A stretch of DNA of 64,000 nt from Chitinophaga sp. SYP-B3965 (GCF_009647655.1 NZ_WJFD01000003.1:682001-746000); one strand, 5' to 3'. Positions 45,700-54,848 are shown, numbered from the stretch's first letter. A program made the numbers and translations. Notes: generated by a model not told the origin, from the sequence alone.

Positions 45700-47112
45700 A
45701 TGAAGATCATGAAACGTATTCTCTATATACTCGGACTGGTGGCGATTGGTGCAACTTCCTGCGGAAAACTGGAAGAGATCCCTCAGTCTTTTATTGCCCC
45801 GGAAAATTTCTACAGAACAAAGAACGATGCCATTGCTGCAGTAAGTGCAGCCTACGCACCTGTTCGTAATAATGGTTTCGTTACCCGTAACTATGCCATC
45901 CTGGGTGAGGTGACTACAGACAACATGTTCCCGCTCCCCAATAATAACGACCGTGTTCAGTTGGACAACTTCGTGCACACGCCCACCAATGCTATCCCCC
46001 GCGAAACCTGGCAGAACTTTTATCAGGGCATCTCCTACAGCAATTTCGTGATCGATTACGTTCCAAAAATTGACATGGATGTTGCCTTAAGGGACAGGCT
46101 CGTTGGTGAAGCAAAATTCCTGCGCGCTTTCTATTACTACCACATGGTACGTTTGTTTGGCGATGTTCCACTGATGACCACAGCCCTGGCCGCACTGGAC
46201 AAACTCACTTATCCCAAACGCACACCTAAAGCTGATGTATACGTACAGATCATTGCAGATCTGAAAGACGCCGAAGCTATATTACCACCCGCTTACACAG
46301 GTGCTGATCAGGGCCGCGCTACAAAAGGAGCCGCACAGGCATTCCTGGCCAGCGTGTATTTAACACAAAAGCAATACCAGCTGGCAGCTGATAAAGCAGG
46401 TGAAGTAATGACCACCACCGCATATGGTTATGGTCTCTGGGATAATTATCTGGATGTATACGATATCAAAAACGAATTTGGTAAAGAAGCCATCTTCGAT
46501 GCACAATTCGTGAGCGGCCCTGCCGGACAAGGTGGTAACCTCATCGCCTTCTTTGCACAGGAGAATAATGCAGTAGGCGGCAGAGGATTCGGTTCCTTTC
46601 AGCCTACACAGGAGCTCTACAACAGCTTTAATGCAAATGACCTCCGCCGCGCTGTGTTCTTCACCAAAGGAACAGACAATAAATTCTATTGTAACAAATG
46701 GATAGATGCGGATTCCAAAGCAGAAAACCAATCTGATAATAACTACCCGCTGATGCGTTATGCAGAAGTAGTACTCACTTATGCAGAAGCATATAATGAA
46801 GTGAACGTACCTGTTGACGACAACCCGGCTTACAAAGCAGTGAACAGCATCCGTAAAAGAGCAGGATTGACTAACCTGGCAGGTTTAACGCAAGCACAAC
46901 TGCGTGACTCCATCCTGAACGAACGCAGACTGGAACTTTGCTTTGAAGGCCAACGCTGGTTCGACCTCGTACGCACAGACAAACTGGTTACCACCATGTT
47001 AGCCAAAGGCTCTGTAAATGTTAAAGCTTTCCACGTCCTATTCCCTGTACCACAGTTTGAAATCGATTTGAATCCAAACTTGAAACCTCAGAACACGGGT
47101 TACCCGCAATAA
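45700..47112 (+). CDS. SusD/RagB-family glycan-binding lipoprotein
   Basis: 470 residues (an alternative start three codons later gives MKRILYILGLVAIGATSC with a lipobox). Family features: VGEAKFLRAFYYYHMVRLFGDVPL, GRATKGAAQAFLASVYLTQKQY, YPLMRYAEVVLTYAEAYNEV and NERRLELCFEGQRWFDLVRT, with the end ELD-like FEIDLNPNLKPQNTGYPQ. It is the surface lid and ligand-binding partner of the SusC encoded before it. Shorter than the other two SusD proteins here. A strong terminator follows. Confidence 0.95.
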   Translation: MKIMKRILYILGLVAIGATSCGKLEEIPQSFIAPENFYRTKNDAIAAVSAAYAPVRNNGFVTRNYAILGEVTTDNMFPLPNNNDRVQLDNFVHTPTNAIPRETWQNFYQGISYSNFVIDYVPKIDMDVALRDRLVGEAKFLRAFYYYHMVRLFGDVPLMTTALAALDKLTYPKRTPKADVYVQIIADLKDAEAILPPAYTGADQGRATKGAAQAFLASVYLTQKQYQLAADKAGEVMTTTAYGYGLWDNYLDVYDIKNEFGKEAIFDAQFVSGPAGQGGNLIAFFAQENNAVGGRGFGSFQPTQELYNSFNANDLRRAVFFTKGTDNKFYCNKWIDADSKAENQSDNNYPLMRYAEVVLTYAEAYNEVNVPVDDNPAYKAVNSIRKRAGLTNLAGLTQAQLRDSILNERRLELCFEGQRWFDLVRTDKLVTTMLAKGSVNVKAFHVLFPVPQFEIDLNPNLKPQNTGYPQ

Positions 47113-47134
47113 GCTGAGCTAACGTTTAATTCTA

Positions 47135-47167
47135 AAGGCTGATTGATTTATTCAATCAGCCTTTTTT
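47135..47167 (+). terminator. Rho-independent terminator after the second SusD
   Basis: Twelve-base perfect arms AAGGCTGATTGA (47135-47146) and TCAATCAGCCTT (47152-47163) with a 5-base loop, followed by a run of T residues. Confidence 0.92.
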
Positions 47168-47181
47168 TACTAAATTTAGTA
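47168..47181. promoter_or_regulatory. Perfect 14-bp palindrome at the start of the phosphotriesterase-like gene
   Basis: TACTAAATTTAGTA is a perfect palindrome that ends one base before the ATG at 47183 and begins inside the T-tract of the preceding terminator. It may be an operator or simply A/T-rich sequence around the start. Confidence 0.4.
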
Positions 47182-47182
47182 T

Positions 47183-48160
47183 ATGAACATGTTACTGATC
47201 CTAACCCTCGCTACTGCTCTCCTTCCCACAGAGCAGATCATCACCATCAATGGTCCTGTCCAGGCAAACAGCATTGGCATTACACTCGCACATGAACATG
47301 TGCTGGTAGATTTTATTGGCGCTGATAAAACAAATGAAAGCAGATGGGACAAAACAACCGTAATAAACAAAGTCGCTCCTTATTTCACAGCAGCCAAAAA
47401 AGCCGGCGTAAAAGCCATTGTTGAATGCACGCCCGCATTTTTAGGCCGGGATGTACGGTTGTTAAAAATGCTCTCCGATAAAACAGGCATCGCCATCATC
47501 ACCAACACCGGTTATTACGGCGCCCGTTCCAATAAACATCTCCCCGCCTGGGCATTTACCGAAACAGCAGAACAACTGGCAGCCAGGTGGGTGAAGGAAT
47601 TTGAGCAGGGAATAGATGGCACAGATATCAAACCGGGGTTTATCAAGATCAGTGTAGATGGCCCAACAAATGGGTTGACAGACATCCATAAAAAGTTAGT
47701 CCGCGCAGCCGCCATTACACATCTGAAAACAGGACTCACCATTTACTCGCATACCGGACCAGGCAGGGCAGCATTTGAACAACTGGAAATATTAAAAGAA
47801 GCGAAAGTAGATCCCAGTGCTTTTGTATGGGTACATGCACAGGCAGAGAAAGATAAAACAATGCATATCCGCGCAGCAAAAATGGGCGCATGGATTAGTC
47901 TCGATAATGTAAGTGATGATATGAGTTATTATGTGGATGCCCTTATTAATTTGAAAGAAGCCGGATTATTAAATCATGTACTGCTCTCACATGATGCCGG
48001 TTATTATCGCCCGGGAGAACCAGATGGTGGGGATTTCAGAGGATATACCACCATATTTACAACATTGATCCCGCTGTTGAAGGAGAAGGGATTTTCTGAG
48101 AGAGAGATTGAACAGATCATTGTTAAAAATCCTGCGGAGGCGTTGAAGATATCTCTTTAA
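47183..48160 (+). CDS. Phosphotriesterase-family metal hydrolase
   Basis: 325 residues. The N-terminus MNMLLILTLATALLPTE could be a signal peptide. Metal-site motifs of the PTE/lactonase family are present: LAHEHVLVDF (two His), KPGFIKISVDG with the Lys that is carbamylated in relatives, IYSHTGPG, WVHAQAEKD, and LLSHDAGYY with the final Asp. Known relatives hydrolyse lactones or phosphotriesters; in sugar loci they may open sugar lactones. It lies behind a terminator, so it is probably transcribed on its own. The substrate is unknown. Confidence 0.85.
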   Translation: MNMLLILTLATALLPTEQIITINGPVQANSIGITLAHEHVLVDFIGADKTNESRWDKTTVINKVAPYFTAAKKAGVKAIVECTPAFLGRDVRLLKMLSDKTGIAIITNTGYYGARSNKHLPAWAFTETAEQLAARWVKEFEQGIDGTDIKPGFIKISVDGPTNGLTDIHKKLVRAAAITHLKTGLTIYSHTGPGRAAFEQLEILKEAKVDPSAFVWVHAQAEKDKTMHIRAAKMGAWISLDNVSDDMSYYVDALINLKEAGLLNHVLLSHDAGYYRPGEPDGGDFRGYTTIFTTLIPLLKEKGFSEREIEQIIVKNPAEALKISL

Positions 48161-48171
48161 AGAAAAAAATA

Positions 48172-48270
48172 AGTATTATCTAATAGAAAAACAGTAGCAA
48201 AGTATTATCCAATAGAAAACCAACAGCAAGTATTATCTAATAGAAAAATCAGCAGCATTATTCAGTAAAA
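48172..48270. repeat. Degenerate tandem repeat array, unit 28-29 bp
   Basis: Units start at 48172, 48201 and 48229 with AGTATTATCTAATAG (one copy has CC for CT), continue with an A-run and end with a CAGCAGCA or CAGTAGCA variant; a fourth, decayed copy begins near 48257. There are no unique spacers. Aligned with the array at 22412, 22 of 30 bases of a unit agree (GCAA, TCTAA-like, GAAAAA and GCAG elements). Confidence 0.75.
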
Positions 48271-48386
48271 AAACACCCACTTTATTTAATAAGAAAACCC
48301 AAACCTCCAAATAAAAACACTCTCTTCAAAAAAGAAAAAAAATACCGCCCTTTCCTGCGCGGCAAACTCCAGGCAAATCCTCCGGC

Positions 48387-48426
48387 AAAAGAAACCACCA
48401 GCCCATAGCCGCCGATGGTTTCTTTT
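48387..48426 (-). terminator. Hairpin after the NHL lipoprotein gene
   Basis: Arms AAAAGAAACCA (48387-48397) and TGGTTTCTTTT (48416-48426) pair across an 18-base loop; on the minus strand the second arm supplies a T-rich tail. It lies 13 bases beyond the stop at 48439. The loop is long, so strength is uncertain. Confidence 0.55.
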
Positions 48427-48438
48427 ATTAAAAGCCAT

Positions 48439-49887
48439 TTAGCCGATAGTGATCTTCCAGATACACCTATAACCATAATCCGCCACATAGATCAACCCTG
48501 CACTCCTCACCGCCACACCACCAGCCTGGTTCATCCGGATGGCAGCAGCCAATGTTTCATATGCATCAGCCGGTGCAAGTAATGACGGCATCACATAACT
48601 CCCGCTTACCGGCCCCACAAAAGGACAAGCACAATAAGCAGCCGTTGCAAAATGCCCTACCCCCGCCAGGGTAATAACGGTGCCCGTACTGCTAACCCGG
48701 CGGAGGGCTCCATTTGTTCCATCCGCCACATAAAAGTTAGCACCATAAGAAGTGATCGCTTTAGGATAAGAGAATTGTGCCAGATTCCCCGTACCATCAT
48801 TCAGCCCTTCAAAAGAAGTTCTGCCTGCCAGCCGGGAAGAGATACCAGCAGAAGTGATCTTCGTGATCCCCTGGTAAAATCCTGAACTCCCGCTCACATA
48901 ATGAATGTTATTCCCGGCATCAATACTTACACCGGCAGACATAGCCACCTGTTCCTGGCTCATGGGTTCTATGCGACTCCCCGGTACCAGTGTTACAACA
49001 CCGGCAGGTGTAATTTTCCGGAGCTGCGAAGCGAAAGAGATCGTTTCCGTATAAGCCTCACCCACATAAAGGTTTCCGCTTGCATCTATGGTCATCCCCT
49101 GCCCTACTTCTGAAGTACCAAAATCACTCACCAGGTTGGCGCCAAAACGGAAAGATGCTGCAGTACCTGTTCCATCTGCATTACCGGCCGTTCCGCTTCC
49201 TGCAAGGATAGTGATGGAGGAAGGGCTGGCCAGGTTAATCGCTTTCACCTGATCACTGGTGGCATCCGCTACATATAGCAAGCCACGGGTATTATCGATC
49301 GCAATCCCCACAAGCCGTCCGAATTCATCCGCCATACCCGCAAAATTAGAAGCCACACCAGCTGGTGTTACCTTTTTGATCAGGTCATGCCCTGTGCGTT
49401 GATCGATCACATAAATATTACCCGCTGCATCCAGCGTCATTTCTGCCGGCAAATTAAACGTCCCGTCTTCCGGCCCTCCTGTTAAAACAACACCTGTAAC
49501 GGTAGGTCTGTAAAGCAGGCAGGCAACGCAAAGCTGCCATCGGGTGTTCCTCACCAACAGGGAAAGATCGATCCTGGTTAACTCAATGTAATTTAAGATG
49601 GGCAAGGTAAGGAGCACATAATCTCCCTTTGCTTCTTTGATCTTTGCTTCCTGTTTATCAAAGAAGATCTTTCCCTCCTGCCGGATCAGTCCCTGTTTGT
49701 TCAATTCTGTAAATTCAGGCGAAACAAGTTTAATGAGCATACCTGCATGTACGTCTTCAACAGGTTTGCCAACGATGTCTGTGATGGTAATGTTAATGTC
49801 TTTAGGGGGTTGATTTCCCGGAATGCGTTCACATGAACTGAATGCAAATAGCAATGCAGAAAACCAAACAAACATTTGCTTTTTCAT
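48439..49887 (-). CDS. NHL-repeat lipoprotein
   Basis: 482 residues; lipoprotein signal MKKQMFVWFSALLFAFSSC with Cys19. Residues about 25-130 form a non-recognised beta domain. From about 140 to the end there are NHL-type propeller repeats: PAEMTLDAAGNIYVIDQRTG, GRLVGIAIDNTRGLLYVADATSDQVKAI, GQGMTIDASGNLYVGEAY, PKAITSYGANFYVADGTNGALRRV, ending YVADYGYRCIWKI. It is probably a surface-exposed propeller of unknown ligand. Two copies of ATGGGGTGGT (49889-49898 and 49934-49943) lie just upstream, the first overlapping the bases immediately before the start. No operon partner is evident. Confidence 0.85.
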   Translation of the reverse strand: MKKQMFVWFSALLFAFSSCERIPGNQPPKDINITITDIVGKPVEDVHAGMLIKLVSPEFTELNKQGLIRQEGKIFFDKQEAKIKEAKGDYVLLTLPILNYIELTRIDLSLLVRNTRWQLCVACLLYRPTVTGVVLTGGPEDGTFNLPAEMTLDAAGNIYVIDQRTGHDLIKKVTPAGVASNFAGMADEFGRLVGIAIDNTRGLLYVADATSDQVKAINLASPSSITILAGSGTAGNADGTGTAASFRFGANLVSDFGTSEVGQGMTIDASGNLYVGEAYTETISFASQLRKITPAGVVTLVPGSRIEPMSQEQVAMSAGVSIDAGNNIHYVSGSSGFYQGITKITSAGISSRLAGRTSFEGLNDGTGNLAQFSYPKAITSYGANFYVADGTNGALRRVSSTGTVITLAGVGHFATAAYCACPFVGPVSGSYVMPSLLAPADAYETLAAAIRMNQAGGVAVRSAGLIYVADYGYRCIWKITIG

Positions 49888-50041
49888 GATGGGGTGGTTT
49901 AGTTAATAAATGGAATACGCGTGTTGGCTTTACATGGGGTGGTGGGGTCTTACTGTAAATTACGATATTTTAGTCTTTCTTCGAGCATAAAAGCAGGAAC
50001 TTAATTCTCCAGGCGGTTTTCGTCATCATAATCATTTTCAT

Positions 50042-50758
50042 TTAGCGCAGATATTTGGTGAGCCCTGGTATTTGCGCTCTCATACCTTCCACTGCCAGCT
50101 TTGCAATGGCATTAGCACCTTCAGGGCTCAAATGGGTATTATCTTTTACCCCTTCCGGGTAATGTTCATGGCCGGGAGGCACATGAAGGAACAAACGAAC
50201 AGAACCTTCGTCTCCCAATGCAGTCAGTAATTGCATGCTCTTCTTTTCCAGGTCTATCAATGGAACCTGCATGCTGTCTGCCAAAGCACGCATCGCATCA
50301 GGATATCCTTTGTGCGTATCCTGCAATACCCCATTTACAAAGTGACGGCGTGCGATGGAAGTAAGCAGCACAGGGATGGCCTTACGACGCCGCGCTTCTG
50401 TTATAAACTTAGCAAGGTTCGCCTTGTATGCTGTCAAGGAAACACCAACACCATTTTTATCAACCTTCTCATCATTATGCCCAAACTGGATCAATACGTA
50501 ATCTCCTTTCTGCAAATGATCCACGATCGGCTGCCAGCGGTTTTCATTAATAAAAGACAATGTGCTGCGTCCATTCATGGCCCTGTTCTCTATCCGTACA
50601 TCTTCCCGGAAAAATCCAGCCAAAGCCATACCCCAGCCTGTTTCCGGAGATTTGTCAGGAGCTTTTACAGACATAGTGGAATCCCCGATCATCCAGATGG
50701 TCAGTTGTTTCTTAGCCGGCATTACCGACAACAGGAGGAAAAGAAGGGTGATCTTCAT
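50042..50758 (-). CDS. SGNH esterase, rhamnogalacturonan-acetylesterase-like
   Basis: 238 residues with a short signal (MKITLLFLLLSVMPAKK). SGNH blocks: IWMIGDSTMSVK with the nucleophile Ser, AMNGRSTLSFI with the Gly/Arg block, LIQFGHNDEK with the Asn, and DNTHLSPEGANAIAKL with Asp and His. This pattern is that of rhamnogalacturonan acetylesterase-type family members, which remove acetyl groups from pectin backbone galacturonate. The upstream gap contains a 17-base sequence identical to one before the GH106 operon, supporting a shared pectin regulon. It lies between the NHL and PQQ dehydrogenase genes on the same strand. Confidence 0.88.
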   Translation of the reverse strand: MKITLLFLLLSVMPAKKQLTIWMIGDSTMSVKAPDKSPETGWGMALAGFFREDVRIENRAMNGRSTLSFINENRWQPIVDHLQKGDYVLIQFGHNDEKVDKNGVGVSLTAYKANLAKFITEARRRKAIPVLLTSIARRHFVNGVLQDTHKGYPDAMRALADSMQVPLIDLEKKSMQLLTALGDEGSVRLFLHVPPGHEHYPEGVKDNTHLSPEGANAIAKLAVEGMRAQIPGLTKYLR

Positions 50759-50821
50759 TAGTTTTTATGCATAACGCGTACAACAATTTTAGACAGAACT
50801 TTCCGTTAAATGAAAATTTTC

Positions 50822-50838
50822 TATGCAATCGTTCCCGG
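50822..50838 (-). promoter_or_regulatory. LacI-operator-like site upstream of the acetylesterase
   Basis: The plus strand reads TATGCAATCGTTCCCGG, identical to 7878-7894. It lies 64-80 bases upstream of the minus-strand esterase start, in the same orientation relative to the gene as the GH106 copy. Confidence 0.5.
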
Positions 50839-50851
50839 TAACCACATATCA

Positions 50852-52984
50852 CTACTCTCCCAAAGCAAACGCTACGTAACTATCTCCCGATGCCGTATTC
50901 AGTTTTCCGCCACCACAGGCAATCACAATATACTGTTTACCATTCACCTCATAAACCGCAGGCGTAGCAAATCCAGCCGCGGGCAAAGTTGTTTCCCATA
51001 ACAATTTCCCCGTTCTTTTATTAAATGCACGCATCTTCCCATCCTTAGTAGCAGCAATGAACAACAACCCGCCTGCTGTTACCACCGGTGCACCATAATT
51101 CTCCGTCCCGGTCTTAACACCTCTTCCTTTAAATGCAGGATCTTCTCCCAATGTATCTCTCCACACATATTTACCAGTATTAAGATCAATCGCACTCAAG
51201 GTACCCCAGGGAGGACTGATAGCAGGATGGCCTTCTTTGCTGAGGAATTTATTATAACCCGTCATAGCGTAAGGAAGTGTTCGAAAACTATCCACAGGCT
51301 GTTTCGGTCCTTTGTATGCAAGTGCCTGTACAGGTTTGAGGTCAAGGATAAAAGCAGCGATCGCATTCTTCTCTTCTTCCTGCAAACGGCTAAAACCGGG
51401 CATCATGCGTCTGCCCGTATTGATCAGTTGTATAAACTCTTCTGTAGTATATTTAGACTGAACGTTCAATAGCGAAGGATAATTGCCACCACCTTCTCTT
51501 TCAGGGCCATGGCAACTCATGCACTGTGCCCGGTACAACCGTTTACCTGCTTGCAGGTTTGTTTCGTTATTTGCCTGTTTACCATTCATGTCTACGATCT
51601 CCACCACCCAGGGCATTTCATTTGCATTCACATACAGGATGCCTGTTTCCGGATCAACTGCCGGGCCACCCCATTCTGCACCACCATCCAGTCCGGGAAA
51701 AACAACCGTACCTTCTTTGGAGGGTGGTTCAAACATGTGGTCCTTTTTGTATTTAGTCCAGCGCTCTTTTACATCTTTAAAAGAAGAATCAGGTAGCAGG
51801 TAATTAAGATCAGATTCCTTCATCAACTGACGGGTAAATGGTTCCGGCAACACAGGATATGGTTGTGTAGGCCATAATTTTTCGCCGATCAATTCACTCT
51901 GTAAGGGTACAGGCCTTTCTTCTATAGGAAAAAGCGGCGCGCCGGTCTCCCGGTCAAACAGCAACACGAAACCAGCCTTGGTGGTCTGTACAGCGGCATC
52001 TACTTTTTTACCATTATGCGTTACAGTTACCAATACCGGTGGCGCTGGCAGATCACGGTCCCATACATCATGATGAATGCTCTGGAAATGCCAGATACGT
52101 TTTCCCGTATTGGCATCCAGCGCTAACAGGCAATTTCCAAACAGGTTTGCGCCCTGCCGCATGCCACCATAAAAATCAAATGATACCGAACCGGTTGGCG
52201 CAAAGAGTATTCCTCTTTCTTCATCCAGGCTAAAACCCGCCCAGGAATTGGCCCCGCCCAGGTGTTTGTAGATTTCCTTATTCTCCCATTTATCATATTC
52301 GGCTTCACCGGGCTGAGGAATAGTATGGAAGATCCAGCGCAATTTTCCGGTGTGTACATCGTAGCTGCGGATATGCCCTGGCGCAGCATCACTGCGCTCA
52401 GATACACGGGAACCAATGATCAGCTGATCTTTGTAGATCATGCCGGGTGAAGTAGTGATCACATATAAATCCTTCGCACCTTCTCCCAGATCATTGTGCA
52501 GATCTATCCTTCCACTATCCCCAAAGGAGATAGCTGATTGCCCGCTGAGTGCATCCACTGCATAAAGATGCGGGCCAGCGGTATAAAAAATACGTTTATC
52601 CTTTTCGTCTTCCCAGTAAGTAAGACCACGCAGGTTATTAAGGTTCTTCAGCCTTTCCTTCCCGGCCCAGGGGTCAAACACCCATTTTGGCTTACCTGTA
52701 GCGGCATCCAGCGCCGCCAGTTTTAATTGCGGAGAGATCACGTACAACACCCCATTCACCATAATGGGATTACATTGGATCTGGGAATGATTGACAGTAT
52801 CGGCATCGCCTGTATGATATTCCCAGGCTACCGTTAACTGCTGTACGTTGGAGGTATCTACCTGTTTGAGGGAGGAATACTTTAAACCTGCTTTGGTTCC
52901 GTTGTAAGTGGTCCATTGTTCGTAAGTCTGCTTGTTTTTACAAGAGATGAACAGGACAATAAATAAAAAAGGGATAATTCTCAT
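50852..52984 (-). CDS. PQQ-dependent dehydrogenase with internal cytochrome c domain
   Basis: 710 residues with a lipoprotein-like signal (LFIVLFISCKNK). Propeller repeats of quinoprotein dehydrogenases are clear: EYHTGDADTVNHSQIQCNPI, LDAATGKPKWVFDPW, GKRIWHFQSIHHDVWDRDLP. A cytochrome c domain with CMSCHG (C-x-x-C-H heme site) and a later RRMMPGFS Met ligand candidate is inserted at about residues 480-550, after which the propeller resumes (SAIDLNTGKYVWRDTLGED, AFNKRTGKLLWETTLP). It probably oxidises a sugar or alcohol in the periplasm and passes electrons to the respiratory chain. No pqq biosynthesis gene is in the window, so the cofactor would come from elsewhere. Confidence 0.9.
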   Translation of the reverse strand: MRIIPFLFIVLFISCKNKQTYEQWTTYNGTKAGLKYSSLKQVDTSNVQQLTVAWEYHTGDADTVNHSQIQCNPIMVNGVLYVISPQLKLAALDAATGKPKWVFDPWAGKERLKNLNNLRGLTYWEDEKDKRIFYTAGPHLYAVDALSGQSAISFGDSGRIDLHNDLGEGAKDLYVITTSPGMIYKDQLIIGSRVSERSDAAPGHIRSYDVHTGKLRWIFHTIPQPGEAEYDKWENKEIYKHLGGANSWAGFSLDEERGILFAPTGSVSFDFYGGMRQGANLFGNCLLALDANTGKRIWHFQSIHHDVWDRDLPAPPVLVTVTHNGKKVDAAVQTTKAGFVLLFDRETGAPLFPIEERPVPLQSELIGEKLWPTQPYPVLPEPFTRQLMKESDLNYLLPDSSFKDVKERWTKYKKDHMFEPPSKEGTVVFPGLDGGAEWGGPAVDPETGILYVNANEMPWVVEIVDMNGKQANNETNLQAGKRLYRAQCMSCHGPEREGGGNYPSLLNVQSKYTTEEFIQLINTGRRMMPGFSRLQEEEKNAIAAFILDLKPVQALAYKGPKQPVDSFRTLPYAMTGYNKFLSKEGHPAISPPWGTLSAIDLNTGKYVWRDTLGEDPAFKGRGVKTGTENYGAPVVTAGGLLFIAATKDGKMRAFNKRTGKLLWETTLPAAGFATPAVYEVNGKQYIVIACGGGKLNTASGDSYVAFALGE

Positions 52985-53037
52985 AACGTGCGACGTGGTA
53001 TGTTATGAGAATAAATATAGCTAATCTAACTTTGCTT

Positions 53038-53427
53038 TCATAGCTCATACAATTCCAGCGGCAAACCATCCGGATCAGCAAAGAACGTGAATCGTTTCCC
53101 GGTAAGCTCATCCACCCGTATTGGCTCCGTTTTTACCTGTTTCTCCAGCAAAGCCCTCACCGCAACATCCACATCATCCACCTCAAAAGCAAGATGCCGC
53201 AAACCCTGTGCTTCCGGACGGGAAGGCCGTGCAGGAGGATCAGGGAAAGAAAACAGCTCTATAATATAAGAACCACCCAGGGCAAGGTCCAGCTTCCAGG
53301 ACTGCCTTGCTGAACGGAAAGTTTCCTGTACGATCTCAAACCCCAGCACCTCCGTATAGAACAGTTTGGAACGCTCATAATCAGAACAGATGATGGCGAT
53401 ATGGTGTATTTTATTCAGTTTAAGCAT
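53038..53427 (-). CDS. VOC-family (glyoxalase-like) protein
   Basis: 129 residues forming two beta-alpha-beta-beta-beta modules: KIHHIAIICSDYERSKLFY with a metal-ligand His, YIIELFSFPDPP, LRHLAFEVDDVDVAV with a second His, and ADPDGLPLELYEL with the last Glu. The metal-ligand pattern of the vicinal oxygen chelate family is complete, so catalysis is possible. It resembles the YaeR/SMU1112c subgroup whose substrate is unclear. A -7-like TAGTTTTG lies 5-12 bases upstream of its ATG on the minus strand. It is divergent from the Gfo/Idh/MocA gene. Confidence 0.85.
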   Translation of the reverse strand: MLKLNKIHHIAIICSDYERSKLFYTEVLGFEIVQETFRSARQSWKLDLALGGSYIIELFSFPDPPARPSRPEAQGLRHLAFEVDDVDVAVRALLEKQVKTEPIRVDELTGKRFTFFADPDGLPLELYEL

Positions 53428-53480
53428 ACCACAAAACTAATAATATTGTATCTTAAAGAGCGTTTAACAAAAATTCCACT

Positions 53481-54848
53481 ATGCAACCCTTCCACATCAA
53501 TAGACGGCATTTCCTGAAAGGAGCCACAGCCTCCCTGCTGCTTTCCACACTTGGCGCAAAGGCACTCGACTTCATCGATCCCACCAAATCCTACAATGTA
53601 GGACTCATTGGTGCAGGCTGGTACGGGAAAAGTGATCTTTTCAGGTTGATACAGGTATCCCCGGTCAATGTGGTGGCCCTTTGCGATGTTGACAAGAATA
53701 TGCTGGCAGGTGCCGCAGAAATGGTGAGTAAAAGACAGAGATCCGGCGCCAAACCGAAACTTTATACAGACTACCGCAAAATGCTCGCGGAAAATAAGCT
53801 GGACATTGTGCTGATAGGCACGCCGGACCACTGGCATGCATTGAACATGATCGAAGCCGTGAAAGCAGGTGCGCATGTATATGTACAAAAACCTATCAGT
53901 GTGGATGTATTGGAAGGGGAAGCCATGTTGGCTGCTGCCCGGAAGTACAACCGTGTGGTACAGGTAGGCACACAACGCAAAAGCACCCCGCATCTGATTG
54001 AAGCAAAAAAGAATATTGTGGATGCCGGCCTGCTCGGCAAAATATCCCATGTGGAAATGTGCTGTTACTATCACATGCGCAACAACGGTAACCCGCCCGT
54101 GCAGGCAGTTCCCGATTTCTTAGATTATGAAATGTGGACAGGCCCCGCTCCCCTGCGGCCTTACGATGGCCTCCCCCATCAGCGCTGGTGGCGTACTTTC
54201 ACAGAATACGGCAACGGCATAATGGGAGATATGTGTGTGCATATGTTTGACACTGTCCGCTGGATGTTACAACTCGGCTGGCCCAAACGCATCAGTTCCA
54301 CTGGTGGTATCTATGTACAAAAAGAAGGGAAATCCAATATCGCCGATACACAAACAGCCATCTTTGAATATGATAACCTGAACTGCGTGTGGCAGCACAG
54401 GACCTGGGGTACGCCAACTGATCCTAAATACCCATGGGCATTCACGTTATATGGCGAAAAGGGAACATTGAAAGCCAGCACCATGGCCTACGATTTTATT
54501 CCGCAAGGAAAAGGTGAACCCATTCATAAAGATGTAGTATTCGAAAAAGAAAAATACCCGGAAGATGTGACCGAGCCACAAATTGAACTAAACGCAGCCC
54601 CTGCCACCCGTTTGCATATGCTGGACTTCCTGAAAGCCATTGAAACCGGCAGCCGCCCGGTAGCAGATATAGAAGAAGGACATATTTCCACGGCGAGCTG
54701 CATCCTGGCCAACCTCTCTATGAAAACAGGCAGGCCCTTAGTGTATGATCCGGAAAAACGTATCATCGTTGGAGACAGAGAAGCAACGGGATTACTGCAA
54801 AGGCCTTATAGAAAACCATGGGAACATCCGTTTAACTTAAGATCGTAA
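53481..54848 (+). CDS. Tat-exported Gfo/Idh/MocA-family oxidoreductase
   Basis: 455 residues. MQPFHINRRHFLKGATASLL is a twin-arginine signal. The Rossmann domain shows VGLIGAGWYGKSDLF, VVALCDVDKN and the EKP-type motif in AHVYVQKPISVDV (Gln in place of Glu); the second domain contains EMWTGPAPLRPYDGLPHQRWWR and GNGIMGDMCVHMFDTVRW. Periplasmic members of this family in Bacteroidota act on sugars or sugar derivatives with a tightly bound NAD. The last 17 bases overlap the convergent symporter gene. Probably part of the accessory sugar cluster; the substrate is unknown. Confidence 0.88.
   Translation: MQPFHINRRHFLKGATASLLLSTLGAKALDFIDPTKSYNVGLIGAGWYGKSDLFRLIQVSPVNVVALCDVDKNMLAGAAEMVSKRQRSGAKPKLYTDYRKMLAENKLDIVLIGTPDHWHALNMIEAVKAGAHVYVQKPISVDVLEGEAMLAAARKYNRVVQVGTQRKSTPHLIEAKKNIVDAGLLGKISHVEMCCYYHMRNNGNPPVQAVPDFLDYEMWTGPAPLRPYDGLPHQRWWRTFTEYGNGIMGDMCVHMFDTVRWMLQLGWPKRISSTGGIYVQKEGKSNIADTQTAIFEYDNLNCVWQHRTWGTPTDPKYPWAFTLYGEKGTLKASTMAYDFIPQGKGEPIHKDVVFEKEKYPEDVTEPQIELNAAPATRLHMLDFLKAIETGSRPVADIEEGHISTASCILANLSMKTGRPLVYDPEKRIIVGDREATGLLQRPYRKPWEHPFNLRS

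Noticed and set aside
48282..48488. A 68-codon open frame on the minus strand between the repeat array and the NHL lipoprotein gene
   Set aside because: It overlaps the 3' end of the NHL gene and the terminator hairpin, and its sequence is of a low-complexity hydrophobic kind without family features.
50018..50040. A Fur-box-like A/T-rich sequence just downstream of the acetylesterase gene
   Set aside because: Agreement with the Fur consensus is partial, it lies at a 3' end, and no iron gene is adjacent.
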